A stretch of DNA of 64,000 bases, from NCBI RefSeq assembly GCF_005222835.1, contig NZ_STGA01000028.1, forward strand, positions 1-64,000. Direction: 5' to 3'. This DNA comes from Rhizobium sp. FKY42 (GTDB lineage: Bacteria > Pseudomonadota > Alphaproteobacteria > Rhizobiales > Rhizobiaceae). The stretch's first letter is position 1. Each line of letters opens with the position of its first letter. The notes below the pieces were generated by a model. That model worked only from the letters and a program-made list of their open reading frames with translations. It was not told where the DNA came from and did not search any database. This document shows, piece by piece, positions 8,960-17,629 of this stretch. Position numbers and translations under genes: made by a program.

Positions 8960-10077
8960 TGCGCATAAGTGTCCTGTCTGTCGGTCTGGCCTTTGGTCTT
9001 GCCCTGTTTGCAGCGGCAGAGGTGGGCGCGCAGGATGCGAACCCTTCTCCACCGCCGGTGCTGACGCATGAGCGGACAAGGGCACTGATGGAACAGGTGA
9101 TCGCCAACGTCGTACAGCCGGGCTACAGGGACTTTTCAGAAAAAACCGGCTTTCTGAGCGATCGGATGATGCAGCTCTGCACCACGCCGTCGGCAAACAA
9201 TCTTGCTCAGGCACAGGCTGCATTCTCCGAAGCTGCCAAAAGCTGGGCGCGGATTGAAATCGTGCGTGTCGGACCTGTTCTCGAAAAGAACCGTTTCGAG
9301 AGAATACTCTTCTATCCAGACAAGAAGGGGCTCGGGCTTCGGCAGGTTCAGGCTTTGCTGTCATCCTCCGACGAGACGGCAACTGCGCCGGACAGCCTTT
9401 CTTCCAAGAGCGTTGCCGTACAGGGTCTGGGAGCGCTTGAATTTCTGCTGCATGGCACCGGCTCGGATCAACTGACTGCGCAGACAAAATCTTATCGATG
9501 CAGCTACGGCCTCGCCATCGCCGGCAATATTCAGCACATCGCGATGGAACTGGTTCAGGCCTGGGATGATCCGGACGGTATTGCTAAAGACTGGAAGAGC
9601 CCCGGCCCGCAAAGCTCTGCCTTTCGGCAGGATCAGGAAGCCGTCACCGAGGTGCTTGGTATTCTGGTTCACGCGGCGGAAGCCCTACGCGATCAGCGCA
9701 TCGAGAGCTTCTATAAAAGCGGATCCGCTCAAAGCTTCCCAAGGCAAGCACTTTTCTGGCGCTCCGGCCTGACATTTCCGATGCTGCGCGAAAATCTGGA
9801 AGGGCTGCGGCAGCTCGTCCATGGATCGGGCATCAAGGAGCTGTTGAAGCCCAGCCAGATCTGGATCGTGAACTCCATTGATGTCTATTTCAAATCGCTC
9901 ACCACGCTCGCTCAGGATATTGATCCCGATCTGGAGGCGGCCGTCAGCACACCGCAGCAGAAGGCAAAGTTGGATGCCATTCTTTCCGACAGCCGCGATC
10001 TGATTACTCTGCTTAACGATGATCTGGGGCAGGCGCTCGGCCTCACCACCGGCTTTTCCTTTTCCGACGGAGACTGA
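8956..10077 (+). CDS. Second imelysin family protein, GxHxxE histidine replaced
   Basis: 373-residue exported protein with a signal peptide (AAAEVGA-QD near residue 25). The C-terminal repeats and the LEFLLHGTGSDQ segment place it in the imelysin superfamily, but the signature is degenerate: GLGALE occupies the place of GxHAIE, so the family histidine is missing. The first imelysin of the cluster keeps it, which suggests a division of labour between a metal-binding and a structural or regulatory paralogue (inference). Its start overlaps the di-haem gene stop (ATGATG), implying coupled translation. Confidence 0.88.
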   Translation: MMRISVLSVGLAFGLALFAAAEVGAQDANPSPPPVLTHERTRALMEQVIANVVQPGYRDFSEKTGFLSDRMMQLCTTPSANNLAQAQAAFSEAAKSWARIEIVRVGPVLEKNRFERILFYPDKKGLGLRQVQALLSSSDETATAPDSLSSKSVAVQGLGALEFLLHGTGSDQLTAQTKSYRCSYGLAIAGNIQHIAMELVQAWDDPDGIAKDWKSPGPQSSAFRQDQEAVTEVLGILVHAAEALRDQRIESFYKSGSAQSFPRQALFWRSGLTFPMLRENLEGLRQLVHGSGIKELLKPSQIWIVNSIDVYFKSLTTLAQDIDPDLEAAVSTPQQKAKLDAILSDSRDLITLLNDDLGQALGLTTGFSFSDGD

Positions 10078-10081
10078 TTGG

Positions 10082-11176
10082 ATGCGGACCTTCGAGGTGA
10101 GAACAGGCGAGATTGACAGGCGCAGCTTCGTCAAGGCTGCGGGAGTAGGTTTCCTTGCCGCTCTTGCCCCGGAAAAGCTGATGGCGCTTGATCGATCGGA
10201 TGCAGTTTTCGCGTCCGCGTTCCGGGCTGCAGACGGACGCTACGGTGTCGCGACGATAACGGAGCGGGGCGAGATCATAGAACGGATCGCCCTGCCCGCA
10301 CGGGCTCATGGCCTCTCCTACTGTCTGCTGACAGGCCGGTGCGTCGTCTTCGCTCGCCGTCCCGGCACATTTGCGATGATCTTCGATCCTTCAGGACAGG
10401 ATGAGCCGGTGCTGATCAGCACGCCCTCTGGACGTCATTTTTACGGACACGGCCACTTTTCCCCGGACGGCCGACTGCTCTATGCAAGCGAGAACGATTT
10501 CGATGGGAACCGGGGCGTGATTGGCGTATACGATGCCAAGTCCCAGTTCCGCAGAATTGCTGAGTTCGATGCAGGGGGCATCGGCACCCATGACATGACA
10601 GTCTCCGATGACGGACGGCTTCTGATCGTTGCCAATGGCGGCATTGAGACACATCCGGATTTCGGCCGCACCAAGCTCAATCTCGACCGCATGCAGCCGT
10701 CACTTGCCATTCTCGATGCGGCGAGCGGCGAGATCATCGAGCGGCACCCTATGCCCGACCATCTCCGGCAACTTTCCACCCGGCATCTGGATGTGGATCG
10801 GCGTGGCCGGATCTGGTTCGCCTGCCAGTATGAAGGTCCGCGAGGTGATCATCCGCCTCTCACCGGATATTTTGCTCTGGGCGACGATATTACCTTCATC
10901 GACATTCCGCCGGAAACGACGGAAAGGCTGGCAAACTATGTCGGTGCCATTGCCGTTAACCGGCGTGAGAGGCTGGTCGGTCTGACCTCTCCGAAGGGTG
11001 GGTATGCGGTCATACTCGATGCGCAGACGGGGCAGGTGCTGAGAGAGGATGCCGTTCCTGATGCGGCAGGGGTCGCCCGAGCGCCAACCGGCATCGCAGT
11101 CTCCACCTATAGCGGCGATCTCGAAGGGACCCGCTCGAACGTGAACTGGGACCAGCATCTTGTTCGGCTTGCCTGA
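10082..11176 (+). CDS. DUF1513 exported protein, beta-propeller-like, Tat signal
   Basis: 364 residues. The N-terminus has a twin-arginine motif, D-R13-R14-S-F-V-K, and a hydrophobic stretch, so export in a folded state by Tat is likely. The rest shows repeated strands with GHGHFSPDGRLLYASENDF, GTHDMTVSDDGRLLIVANGG and STRHLDVDRRGRIWFACQ, resembling propeller blades. This is the DUF1513 family that accompanies imelysin/di-haem genes in other proteobacteria. The ATG at 10082 follows the imelysin stop by 4 nt; the open frame upstream of it is ignored because the Tat motif sits correctly after this start. Molecular function unknown. Confidence 0.88.
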   Translation: MRTFEVRTGEIDRRSFVKAAGVGFLAALAPEKLMALDRSDAVFASAFRAADGRYGVATITERGEIIERIALPARAHGLSYCLLTGRCVVFARRPGTFAMIFDPSGQDEPVLISTPSGRHFYGHGHFSPDGRLLYASENDFDGNRGVIGVYDAKSQFRRIAEFDAGGIGTHDMTVSDDGRLLIVANGGIETHPDFGRTKLNLDRMQPSLAILDAASGEIIERHPMPDHLRQLSTRHLDVDRRGRIWFACQYEGPRGDHPPLTGYFALGDDITFIDIPPETTERLANYVGAIAVNRRERLVGLTSPKGGYAVILDAQTGQVLREDAVPDAAGVARAPTGIAVSTYSGDLEGTRSNVNWDQHLVRLA

Positions 11177-11249
11177 AACATCAGAAATAAGTTTCAAAGG
11201 CGACCATACGGCTCTGGAATGAGCCACAACAGACCCTAGTTCCGGCTTC

Positions 11250-11702
11250 ATGAAAAAGATCCTCATTCATATCCTCTTCATCGCCGTCGTTGTCGCTCTG
11301 GGCGCCTTGATCGGTATCGCCAATGTTCCGGGCGAATGGTACCAGTCGCTGAACAAGCCACCCTTCAATCCGCCTAACTGGATCTTCGGGCCAGTCTGGA
11401 GCACGCTCTATGTGCTGATCGGCATTGCGGGTGCCCGGACTTGGCATTCCTCGCCATCTTCGTCGCGCATGCAGATCTGGTTTGGCCAGATGGCCCTCAA
11501 CTTTCTGTGGTCTCCGGCCTTCTTCGGCATGGAAAGCACCTTGCTCGGGCTCATCGTCATCATTCCGATGCTGGTGCTCATCGTACTCTTCACCCAGCGC
11601 AGCTGGAAACGAGACAGGATCAGCGCGCTTTTGTTCCTTCCCTATGTTGCATGGGTAAGCTTCGCGACGCTTCTGAACCTTTCCCTGTTCATACTGAATT
11701 GA
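11250..11702 (+). CDS. tspO: TspO/MBR family tryptophan-rich sensory protein
   Basis: 150-residue, five-helix membrane protein of the TspO/peripheral benzodiazepine receptor family. The conserved N-terminal loop is clear: GEWYQSLNKPPFNPPNWIFG followed by PVWSTLYVLIG; a second tryptophan-rich segment NFLWSPAFFGM lies near residues 88-98. Bacterial TspO binds porphyrins and tetrapyrrole intermediates and responds to oxygen or stress. Its position 73 bp after a haem-protein/iron cluster on the same strand is suggestive but could be chance. Confidence 0.9.
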   Translation: MKKILIHILFIAVVVALGALIGIANVPGEWYQSLNKPPFNPPNWIFGPVWSTLYVLIGIAGARTWHSSPSSSRMQIWFGQMALNFLWSPAFFGMESTLLGLIVIIPMLVLIVLFTQRSWKRDRISALLFLPYVAWVSFATLLNLSLFILN

Positions 11703-11763
11703 TCCTGTCTCTTGCAGCCCTGCCGATGCCGTGCCAGTTTCGCGCCGACAAAAGGGGCACAGG

Positions 11764-12213
11764 ATGGATGAGGTCGATCCCGGAGATTTCCGGACAAGGG
11801 TAAGGCAGAGTTTCGGGCGACAGGCCTTCATGGGAACGCTTGGCGCAGAACTGACACGCGTTGAGCATGCCATGGTCGAAATTGAAATGCCTTTCGATGC
11901 GAAACTGACGCAGCAGCACGGTTTTCTGCATGCTGGAGTGATCTCCGCGGCTTTGGATGCGGCCTGTGGCTATGCGGCCTATACAGTCATCGATCCGGAT
12001 GCTTCCATATTGACTATCGAGTTCAAGGTGAACCTCTTGTCTCCTGGACGTGGCGAACGCTTTCTGTTCCGTGGCGAAATCACCAAACCGGGTTCAACCA
12101 TCATCGTCGCGGATGGCAGGGCCTATGCGCTGACGAACGGCCCTGCCAAACTGATTGCTTCCATGAGCGGCAGCATGATGGTGATCCGCGGGCGCGAGGA
12201 TGTGACCGGATGA
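11764..12213 (+). CDS. PaaI-type hotdog-fold thioesterase
   Basis: About 149 residues from the ATG at 11764, which has a nearby AAGGGG site; a GTG at 11731 is an in-frame alternative. The hotdog helix motif QQHGFLHAGVISAALDAACGYAAY, here at residues 45-68 (key residues H47, G48, H51, G53, D60), and the strand containing EFKVNLLSPGRGE identify the PaaI/DUF4442 acyl-CoA thioesterase group. The stop overlaps the nucleosidase start by 4 nt, so the two genes are coupled, though a metabolic link is not obvious. Confidence 0.85.
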   Translation: MDEVDPGDFRTRVRQSFGRQAFMGTLGAELTRVEHAMVEIEMPFDAKLTQQHGFLHAGVISAALDAACGYAAYTVIDPDASILTIEFKVNLLSPGRGERFLFRGEITKPGSTIIVADGRAYALTNGPAKLIASMSGSMMVIRGREDVTG

Positions 12214-12848
12214 CGTTCGAGTTGAAGACGATTGCCGGAAAACGGCTGCTTTTTGTCATGGCGGCATTGCCCGAATATGGTCCGCACCTGAAGGCACGGT
12301 TCAGCCCCCTGATCACCGGTGTCGGGCCGGTAGAAGCTGCCGTGGCGCTGACCAAGGCATTGAGCGCGCTCAGCGCCAGACAGGAGTTGCCGGATCTCGT
12401 TGTCTGCCTCGGCTCCGCCGGTTCGCGGACACTGGAGCAGACGGAAGTTTATCAGATCAGCTCGGTATCCTACCGCGATATGGATGCCTCCCCGCTTGGT
12501 TTTGAAAAGGGTCGCACACCCTTACTCGATTTGCCTGTTGTTATCGACCTGCCGCTTCGCATTCCCGGCGTTCCCGTAGCCAGCCTTTCGACCGGTGCGA
12601 ACATCGTTTCCGGTGACGCCTATAACTTGATCGATGAAGATCTCGTCGAAATGGAAACCTTCGCAGTCCTGCGCGCCTGTCATGCCTTCGATGTGCCACT
12701 CATCGGCTTGCGCGGTATTTCGGATGGGAAAGCGGAACTGCAACACGTGAGCGACTGGACCGAATATCTGCATGTCATCGACGAGAAGCTTGCCCATGCG
12801 GTCGATCGTTTGACGCAGGCTCTAGAATCCGGCGCTTTGAGCCTCTGA
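12210..12848 (+). CDS. 5'-methylthioadenosine/S-adenosylhomocysteine nucleosidase
   Basis: 212-residue nucleoside phosphorylase-fold enzyme that removes adenine from MTA/SAH. The N-terminal strand LLFVMAALPEYGPHL, the VCLGSAGS glycine-rich loop near 65-72, the DMDASPLGFEKG segment and the C-terminal VEMETFAV motif followed by RGISD (catalytic Asp, near residue 170) match the MtnN/Pfs family. It is some 20 residues shorter than E. coli Pfs. Coupled to the upstream thioesterase and 40 bp before guaA, which groups it with purine metabolism. Confidence 0.88.
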   Translation: MTFELKTIAGKRLLFVMAALPEYGPHLKARFSPLITGVGPVEAAVALTKALSALSARQELPDLVVCLGSAGSRTLEQTEVYQISSVSYRDMDASPLGFEKGRTPLLDLPVVIDLPLRIPGVPVASLSTGANIVSGDAYNLIDEDLVEMETFAVLRACHAFDVPLIGLRGISDGKAELQHVSDWTEYLHVIDEKLAHAVDRLTQALESGALSL

Positions 12849-12888
12849 GTCAGTTGCAAAAATGCCCGTTCTTCATTAAAGGCTCGCC

Positions 12889-14469
12889 ATGACCCAGATA
12901 GCCCATCACGACCGCCTCCTCATCATCGATTTCGGTTCGCAGGTTACGCAGCTTATTGCGCGGCGTCTGCGCGAATTGAACGTCTATTGCGAAATCCATC
13001 CCTATCAGAACGTCACGGACGCTTTCCTGGCTGCATTCAAGCCGAGAGCCGTGATCTTCTCCGGCGGACCGGATTCGGTAACACGCGAGGGTTCGCCCCG
13101 CCCGCCGCAGTCGGTCTATTCGCTCGGTGTTCCCGTCCTTGGCATCTGCTACGGCCAGCAGGTCATGATGCAGGATCTCGGCGGCCAGGTCGAAGGCGGC
13201 AAGATTTCCGGCGGCGGCGGCACAGCCGAATTCGGTCGCGCCTACGTAACGCCGGCCGATCAAACCGATCCGTTCCTCAATGGCTGGTTTGCGGAAGGCC
13301 GCGAGCAGGTGTGGATGAGCCATGGCGATCATGTGAGCCGCATCGCGCCGGGTTTCGAGGTCTATGGCACTTCACCCAACGCACCCTATGCGATCACCGC
13401 CGATCCGAAGCGGCATTTCTATGCGGTTCAGTTTCACCCGGAAGTGCACCACACACCAAACGGCAAGACGCTTTACGAAAACTTCGTCAAGCTCGCGGGC
13501 TTCAAGGGCGACTGGACCATGGGGGCTTACCGCGCCGAGGCCATTGCCAAGATCCGGGCTCAGGTGGGTGACAAAAAGGTTATCTGCGGTCTTTCCGGTG
13601 GCGTCGATAGCTCGGTCGCTGCGGTTCTCATCCATGAGGCCATCGGCGAACAGCTCACCTGCGTTTTTGTGGACCATGGCCTGCTGCGGCAGGATGAGGC
13701 CCAGGAAGTCGTTACCATGTTCCGGGATAACTACAATATCCCGCTGATTCATGCGGACGAACAGGACCTGTTTCTGGGCGAACTGGAAGGCGTGACCGAT
13801 CCGGAAGTCAAGCGGAAGACTATTGGTCGTCTCTTCATCGATGTGTTCCAGAAGCATGCAAATACAATCGAAGGCGCTGAATTCCTGGCGCAGGGCACGC
13901 TTTATCCTGATGTGATCGAAAGCGTCTCCTTCTCGGGCGGCCCTTCCGTCACCATCAAGAGCCACCACAATGTGGGCGGCCTGCCGGAAAAGATGGGCCT
14001 GAAGCTGGTCGAGCCGCTTCGCGAACTCTTCAAGGACGAAGTGCGCGCGCTGGGCCGCGAGCTTGGCCTGCCGGACAAGTTCATCGGTCGCCACCCCTTC
14101 CCCGGTCCGGGTCTTGCGATCCGCTGCCCCGGCGAGATTACCCGCGACAAGCTGGAAATCCTGCGCAAGGCCGATGCGGTCTACATCGACCAAATCCGTA
14201 AACACGGACTCTACGATGAGATCTGGCAGGCTTTCGTGGCAATCCTTCCCGTTCGCACCGTTGGCGTGATGGGCGATGGCCGCACCTACGACTATGCCTG
14301 CGCACTGCGCGCTGTGACCTCGGTCGATGGGATGACGGCAGATTACTACCCCTTCACCCACGAGTTCCTCGGCGAAACCGCAACCCGCATCATCAACGAA
14401 GTCGAGGGCATCAACCGCGTGACCTACGACATCACGTCGAAGCCGCCCGGCACGATCGAGTGGGAATAA
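12889..14469 (+). CDS. guaA: GMP synthase (glutamine-hydrolysing) GuaA
   Basis: 526 residues, the standard length. The N-terminal class I glutamine amidotransferase shows GICYGQQ with the nucleophilic cysteine near residue 88 and the His/Glu pair in [12 protein letters not shown]. The ATP pyrophosphatase domain begins with the PP-loop LSGGVDSS near 237, and the C-terminal dimerisation domain ends in [15 protein letters not shown], the invariant GuaA terminus. It converts XMP to GMP. Monocistronic or the last gene of a short purine group, followed by strong hairpins. Confidence 0.99.
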   Translation: MTQIAHHDRLLIIDFGSQVTQLIARRLRELNVYCEIHPYQNVTDAFLAAFKPRAVIFSGGPDSVTREGSPRPPQSVYSLGVPVLGICYGQQVMMQDLGGQVEGGKISGGGGTAEFGRAYVTPADQTDPFLNGWFAEGREQVWMSHGDHVSRIAPGFEVYGTSPNAPYAITADPKRHFYAVQFHPEVHHTPNGKTLYENFVKLAGFKGDWTMGAYRAEAIAKIRAQVGDKKVICGLSGGVDSSVAAVLIHEAIGEQLTCVFVDHGLLRQDEAQEVVTMFRDNYNIPLIHADEQDLFLGELEGVTDPEVKRKTIGRLFIDVFQKHANTIEGAEFLAQGTLYPDVIESVSFSGGPSVTIKSHHNVGGLPEKMGLKLVEPLRELFKDEVRALGRELGLPDKFIGRHPFPGPGLAIRCPGEITRDKLEILRKADAVYIDQIRKHGLYDEIWQAFVAILPVRTVGVMGDGRTYDYACALRAVTSVDGMTADYYPFTHEFLGETATRIINEVEGINRVTYDITSKPPGTIEWE

Positions 14470-14471
14470 TT

Positions 14472-14525
14472 CTCTGATACATCAGAGTGAGGCATCGAAC
14501 CGGTACCAGATCGGTTCGATGCTTT
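14472..14525 (+). terminator. Tandem hairpins downstream of guaA
   Basis: Two perfect inverted repeats follow the guaA stop by 3 nt: 14472-14478/14481-14487 (7-bp arms, almost no loop) and 14492-14502/14512-14522 (11-bp arms, 9-nt loop). The second ends in only three T residues, so intrinsic termination would be weak, but the stem is strong. Confidence 0.55.
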
Positions 14526-14650
14526 GGGTCTTCAAGAACGGAACGCAATCTCGCCTATCACGGGAATGTATGCGTTCCGACTGGGAACAGTCGATTACCC
14601 CGTTGGGGCATGGATCGGCTGTTGTGATCGGCGCATTTCTGCCGCGCGTT

Positions 14651-14974
14651 TCAGTCGAGAACCTTGGAAAGCGACATGGCCTTCATCAGGTTACCCTTGG
14701 CCTTCACTTTGCCTGTCGCCATGGCAACTGGAGCAATCAATTCGCCATTGGTAATCTTGATGAAGATGTCTGATCCCATTGTCAGAGTGACGTCTTCGTT
14801 GTTCGTACCGCCTTCGTCAAAACTGGGCGGGGTCGTGTGTCCATCGACAAGATAGGTCTTGCCATCATCGAAGGTGAACCGCACACGGGCATCGAAGTTT
14901 TTCGACGCTGTGACCCGGCGGCGGATCTCCTGTACGGCCTCATCAAAATTTGCAACTTTAACTTTTGCTGCCAT
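14651..14974 (-). CDS. SCP2 sterol-binding domain protein
   Basis: A single-domain 107-residue protein. The pattern FDEAVQEIRRRVTASKNFDARVRF-like N-terminus, then ADVTLTMGSDIFIKITNGEL-like strands and the terminal MATGKVKAKGNLMKAMSLSKVL helix is typical of the SCP2/sterol carrier fold, which binds lipids or other hydrophobic ligands. AGGAGG precedes the ATG at 14974; a TTG at 14980 is less likely. It is the last gene of a cluster with a Rieske oxygenase, its reductase and an unknown protein, suggesting the pathway substrate is hydrophobic (inference). Confidence 0.85.
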   Translation of the reverse strand: MAAKVKVANFDEAVQEIRRRVTASKNFDARVRFTFDDGKTYLVDGHTTPPSFDEGGTNNEDVTLTMGSDIFIKITNGELIAPVAMATGKVKAKGNLMKAMSLSKVLD

Positions 14975-15003
14975 CTCCAACTCCTCCTTTGGATTAATTG
15001 CGG

Positions 15004-15426
15004 TTATCGGTTCATCCTGGCGTTCAGGAAAACGCGCTGGGCATATTTCGCAGGGTTGCCAATGAGTTTCATGATCTTGTCGTCATCGGCAAAGGGGCCG
15101 CTTTCGACGTCTATCAATGTGTGATGGCCGGCATCGAGGAATGGAATCATTTCGCGGCTTTGCGACATATGCAGTCCGCACATCACTCGCCCCGGGTCGT
15201 TGAACCGCTTATCGGCCGAACCAGAGAACGACAGGCGGCGTATGCCGAGATCATCCTCGTTGACGGCAAAGGCAACGTCCCTCAGCACCAGTTCGATATC
15301 GCCCGTCTCAGACCTGAACTCTATTGGACGGTTCAGGACGATGGCGCCATTGGAGATGTGAAACCCATCCACCTCATCTCGGAACAGATGGGTTCGGACG
15401 TCATATTGCTTCTCGTATTTTGGCAT
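15004..15426 (-). CDS. Uncharacterised 140-residue protein in the Rieske oxygenase cluster
   Basis: I do not recognise the family. It is 140 residues, soluble, mildly acidic and rich in predicted beta strand, without signal peptide, cysteine clusters or obvious nucleotide motifs; Cys occurs once, in GLHMSQ-flanking RVMCGL near residue 84. GAGGAG lies 10 nt before the ATG. The gene is 12 nt downstream of the reductase and 29 nt upstream of SCP2, so it belongs to the same transcription unit. A small non-catalytic or ligand-binding component of the oxygenase pathway is a guess only. Confidence 0.75.
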   Translation of the reverse strand: MPKYEKQYDVRTHLFRDEVDGFHISNGAIVLNRPIEFRSETGDIELVLRDVAFAVNEDDLGIRRLSFSGSADKRFNDPGRVMCGLHMSQSREMIPFLDAGHHTLIDVESGPFADDDKIMKLIGNPAKYAQRVFLNARMNR

Positions 15427-15438
15427 CGGCCAATCTCC

Positions 15439-16386
15439 TCAAATGTCGAGCACGATGCGCGCTGACTTCGCGCGAGAACAACAAGGCAGGAAATGCTTGT
15501 TTGCAGCCTGTTCTGTGGGTGTCAGGAACATATCCCGATGATCGGGAATGCCCTCCAGCAAACCAACGATGCAGGTTCCGCAAACGCCCTGCTCGCAGGA
15601 GATCGGATGGTCGACCCCGGCTGCCTCCATGGCAGCGATAACCGTCTCTCCCTTTGCAACCGTTAGGGTTCGTCCACGGCGGGCAAGAACCACTTCAAAC
15701 GCATCATCGCTTTCCCGCGGTGATAGGTCGGCGGAAAAGGCTTCGGAATGAAGCTGCTCCTCAGCCCAGCCAAGGCTTTTTGCGGCGCTGAGCACCGCTG
15801 TCATGAAGCCAGATGGCCCGCAGACATAAAGATGCCGCCCGGCTTCAGCCGCACCAATCAAGGCAGGCATATCCGGCGCCGGCCCCTCATCGTCAAAATG
15901 ATACCGGACACGATCACGGAATGCGCTTGCACCGAGGCGTTGACGAAACGCCGTGCGTTCGGCGGATCGGGTGAAATAATGCAACTCGAAGTCCAAGCGC
16001 AGGTCGCTCAGCCTTTCTGCCATGCTGAGGAGGGGGGTTATTCCAATGCCGCCAGCCAGCAGCACGCTTCGTCTCCCATTCTCGATCAGAGGAAACAGAT
16101 TTTTCGGCGCGCTGATGGTCAGCCGGTCACCTTCAGACACGGTATCATGTAGAGCTTTCGAGCCTCCGCGCGATTTGGGATCGCGCAGCACGCCGAGGAC
16201 ATAGCGGTGTGTCTCATCCGAAGCATTGCAGAGTGAGTACTGCCGGATCATTCCGCCGGGAAGCGTGACGTCCACATGGGCTCCCGCCGTAAAGGGGGGC
16301 AAAGCACACCCTTGGGCGGAGACCAGTTCGACCGTCACGATGTCTGGCGTCTCCGGCGTCTTGCGGGAAACGATAACGTCCATCAA
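15439..16386 (-). CDS. PDR/VanB-type oxygenase reductase (FMN + 2Fe-2S)
   Basis: 315-residue single-chain reductase of the phthalate dioxygenase reductase class, passing electrons from NAD(P)H to a Rieske oxygenase. Domains in order: flavin-binding barrel with R48-Q-Y-S51 (RxYS), nucleotide-binding domain with GGIGITP at 112-118 and YVCGPSGFM near 187-195, and C-terminal plant-type ferredoxin with C264, C269, C272 and C302. Its start overlaps the oxygenase stop by 4 nt, so the two form a working pair. Confidence 0.94.
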   Translation of the reverse strand: MMDVIVSRKTPETPDIVTVELVSAQGCALPPFTAGAHVDVTLPGGMIRQYSLCNASDETHRYVLGVLRDPKSRGGSKALHDTVSEGDRLTISAPKNLFPLIENGRRSVLLAGGIGITPLLSMAERLSDLRLDFELHYFTRSAERTAFRQRLGASAFRDRVRYHFDDEGPAPDMPALIGAAEAGRHLYVCGPSGFMTAVLSAAKSLGWAEEQLHSEAFSADLSPRESDDAFEVVLARRGRTLTVAKGETVIAAMEAAGVDHPISCEQGVCGTCIVGLLEGIPDHRDMFLTPTEQAANKHFLPCCSRAKSARIVLDI

Positions 16387-17432
16387 ACCAGTCCCGCCTC
16401 GGCCTGTTCTGCGGCGATCATCGAGGAAAGGATACGTCGGGCGCGCACGGCTGCGGCATCGCCGGGTAGCATGACCGGATTGAGACGCATCAGATCGTTG
16501 GTCCCCATCATTTCCATGCAGTCGGCGACCATTTCGCCATCTTCATTCTGGAAAGTATGGGCCACACCGGCCTTGATCATCTCATCCATCTCCTCGCGAC
16601 CGATGTTCTTGTCGCGGGCCTGGCTCCAGAAGTAATGTGTGCTGAACTCGTCAGCGGGGGTGAGAAGATTGCTCATGGGCAAATGGACGCCCACTTCCCG
16701 GTTGGTTCCCACTTCCACTGTGCCGGCATTGAGCAGCATGTTACTGGGTGCTTCCCATCGCACATCGAAGTAGTTCTCGACGATATCGGGCGCTTCCGGC
16801 CAGAGCGCATCCAGCAACGGATACTTTGTACAGTTTACCTCACCATGGTAATCCCAGATCATATTGCCGATCTGCTCAACGCTCTGAATGCGCTGGAAAT
16901 TCTCTGGTTGCTCACCCATGAGCTTCAACAAGGGATGAAGAAACTGCACGTGGGTGCGGTCCATCAGGTTATCCATCACCAGTTCGTAATTGGCCTTGGT
17001 CACATGGTGGCCGCGTACAACGTTCCAACCTTCACGCGCGCGGATCATCGAAAAATCCGGGATCAGGTCCAGGTCTGCCTTCTTTGGATCGCCCATCCAG
17101 ATCCAGAGCGCGCTATCCCGCTCAACAAGCGGGTAGGATGGCACCCGCGCCGCCCTTGGAATTGTACCACCCTCATTAGGATTGCGGGTGCAACGGCCAT
17201 TGGTGTCAAATTCCAGTCCATGATAGGGACAGATGAAGGTGTCCCCTTCCCGCGGCCCCTTGTTCAAGGGCGCAAAGCGATGGGGACATGCATTGCCAAT
17301 CGCGCCGTACGTGCCATCCTGCTTTTTGAAAATCAGGACTGATTTACCCAGGAGTTTGCGTGCGAACCGATCCTCTGTTTCCAGTTCTTCCGTCCAGGCT
17401 GCGCAGTACCACGCGTTCATCAAGAATGCCAT
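16383..17432 (-). CDS. Rieske non-haem iron oxygenase, VanA-like alpha subunit
   Basis: 349 residues. The N-terminal Rieske domain has C49-P-H51 and C68-P-Y-H71, binding one 2Fe-2S cluster; the catalytic domain carries the MDNLMDRTHVQFLHP segment near 155-170 with the Asp/His ligands of the mononuclear iron. Overall organisation matches vanillate O-demethylase and related aromatic O-demethylases/monooxygenases. The substrate cannot be fixed by sequence; it may be a methoxylated aromatic or another hydrophobic ring compound. First gene of the minus-strand cluster, transcribed divergently from the LysR gene. Confidence 0.93.
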   Translation of the reverse strand: MAFLMNAWYCAAWTEELETEDRFARKLLGKSVLIFKKQDGTYGAIGNACPHRFAPLNKGPREGDTFICPYHGLEFDTNGRCTRNPNEGGTIPRAARVPSYPLVERDSALWIWMGDPKKADLDLIPDFSMIRAREGWNVVRGHHVTKANYELVMDNLMDRTHVQFLHPLLKLMGEQPENFQRIQSVEQIGNMIWDYHGEVNCTKYPLLDALWPEAPDIVENYFDVRWEAPSNMLLNAGTVEVGTNREVGVHLPMSNLLTPADEFSTHYFWSQARDKNIGREEMDEMIKAGVAHTFQNEDGEMVADCMEMMGTNDLMRLNPVMLPGDAAAVRARRILSSMIAAEQAEAGLV

Positions 17433-17547
17433 TTCCTCTCCTCCCGTGGGCCGGTCTCCTCAATCGTCGGCCTCACTCACGTGACCCAGAGTGCGCATTT
17501 TTGCGGGAGTGGGAATTCCAAAAGTCTGACATAGTCATTAAGCTCCG

Positions 17548-17587
17548 TTGAAATGGAAATTTTCGTAATAATTTCCAACTGTTTCAA
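17548..17587. promoter_or_regulatory. Nested inverted repeat, likely LysR-type operator
   Basis: Between the divergent oxygenase and LysR genes lies an inverted repeat with perfect 8-bp arms, TGGAAATT at 17554-17561 and AATTTCCA at 17570-17577 (8-bp spacer), itself flanked by TTGAAA at 17548-17553 and TTTCAA at 17582-17587. This size and AT-rich symmetry fit a LysR recognition site controlling both directions. Which regulator binds it is inferred from position. Confidence 0.6.
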
Positions 17588-17629
17588 TCGGATGGGTAAA
17601 ATTGGGAGGCCACCATTTCCAAAAATGGG

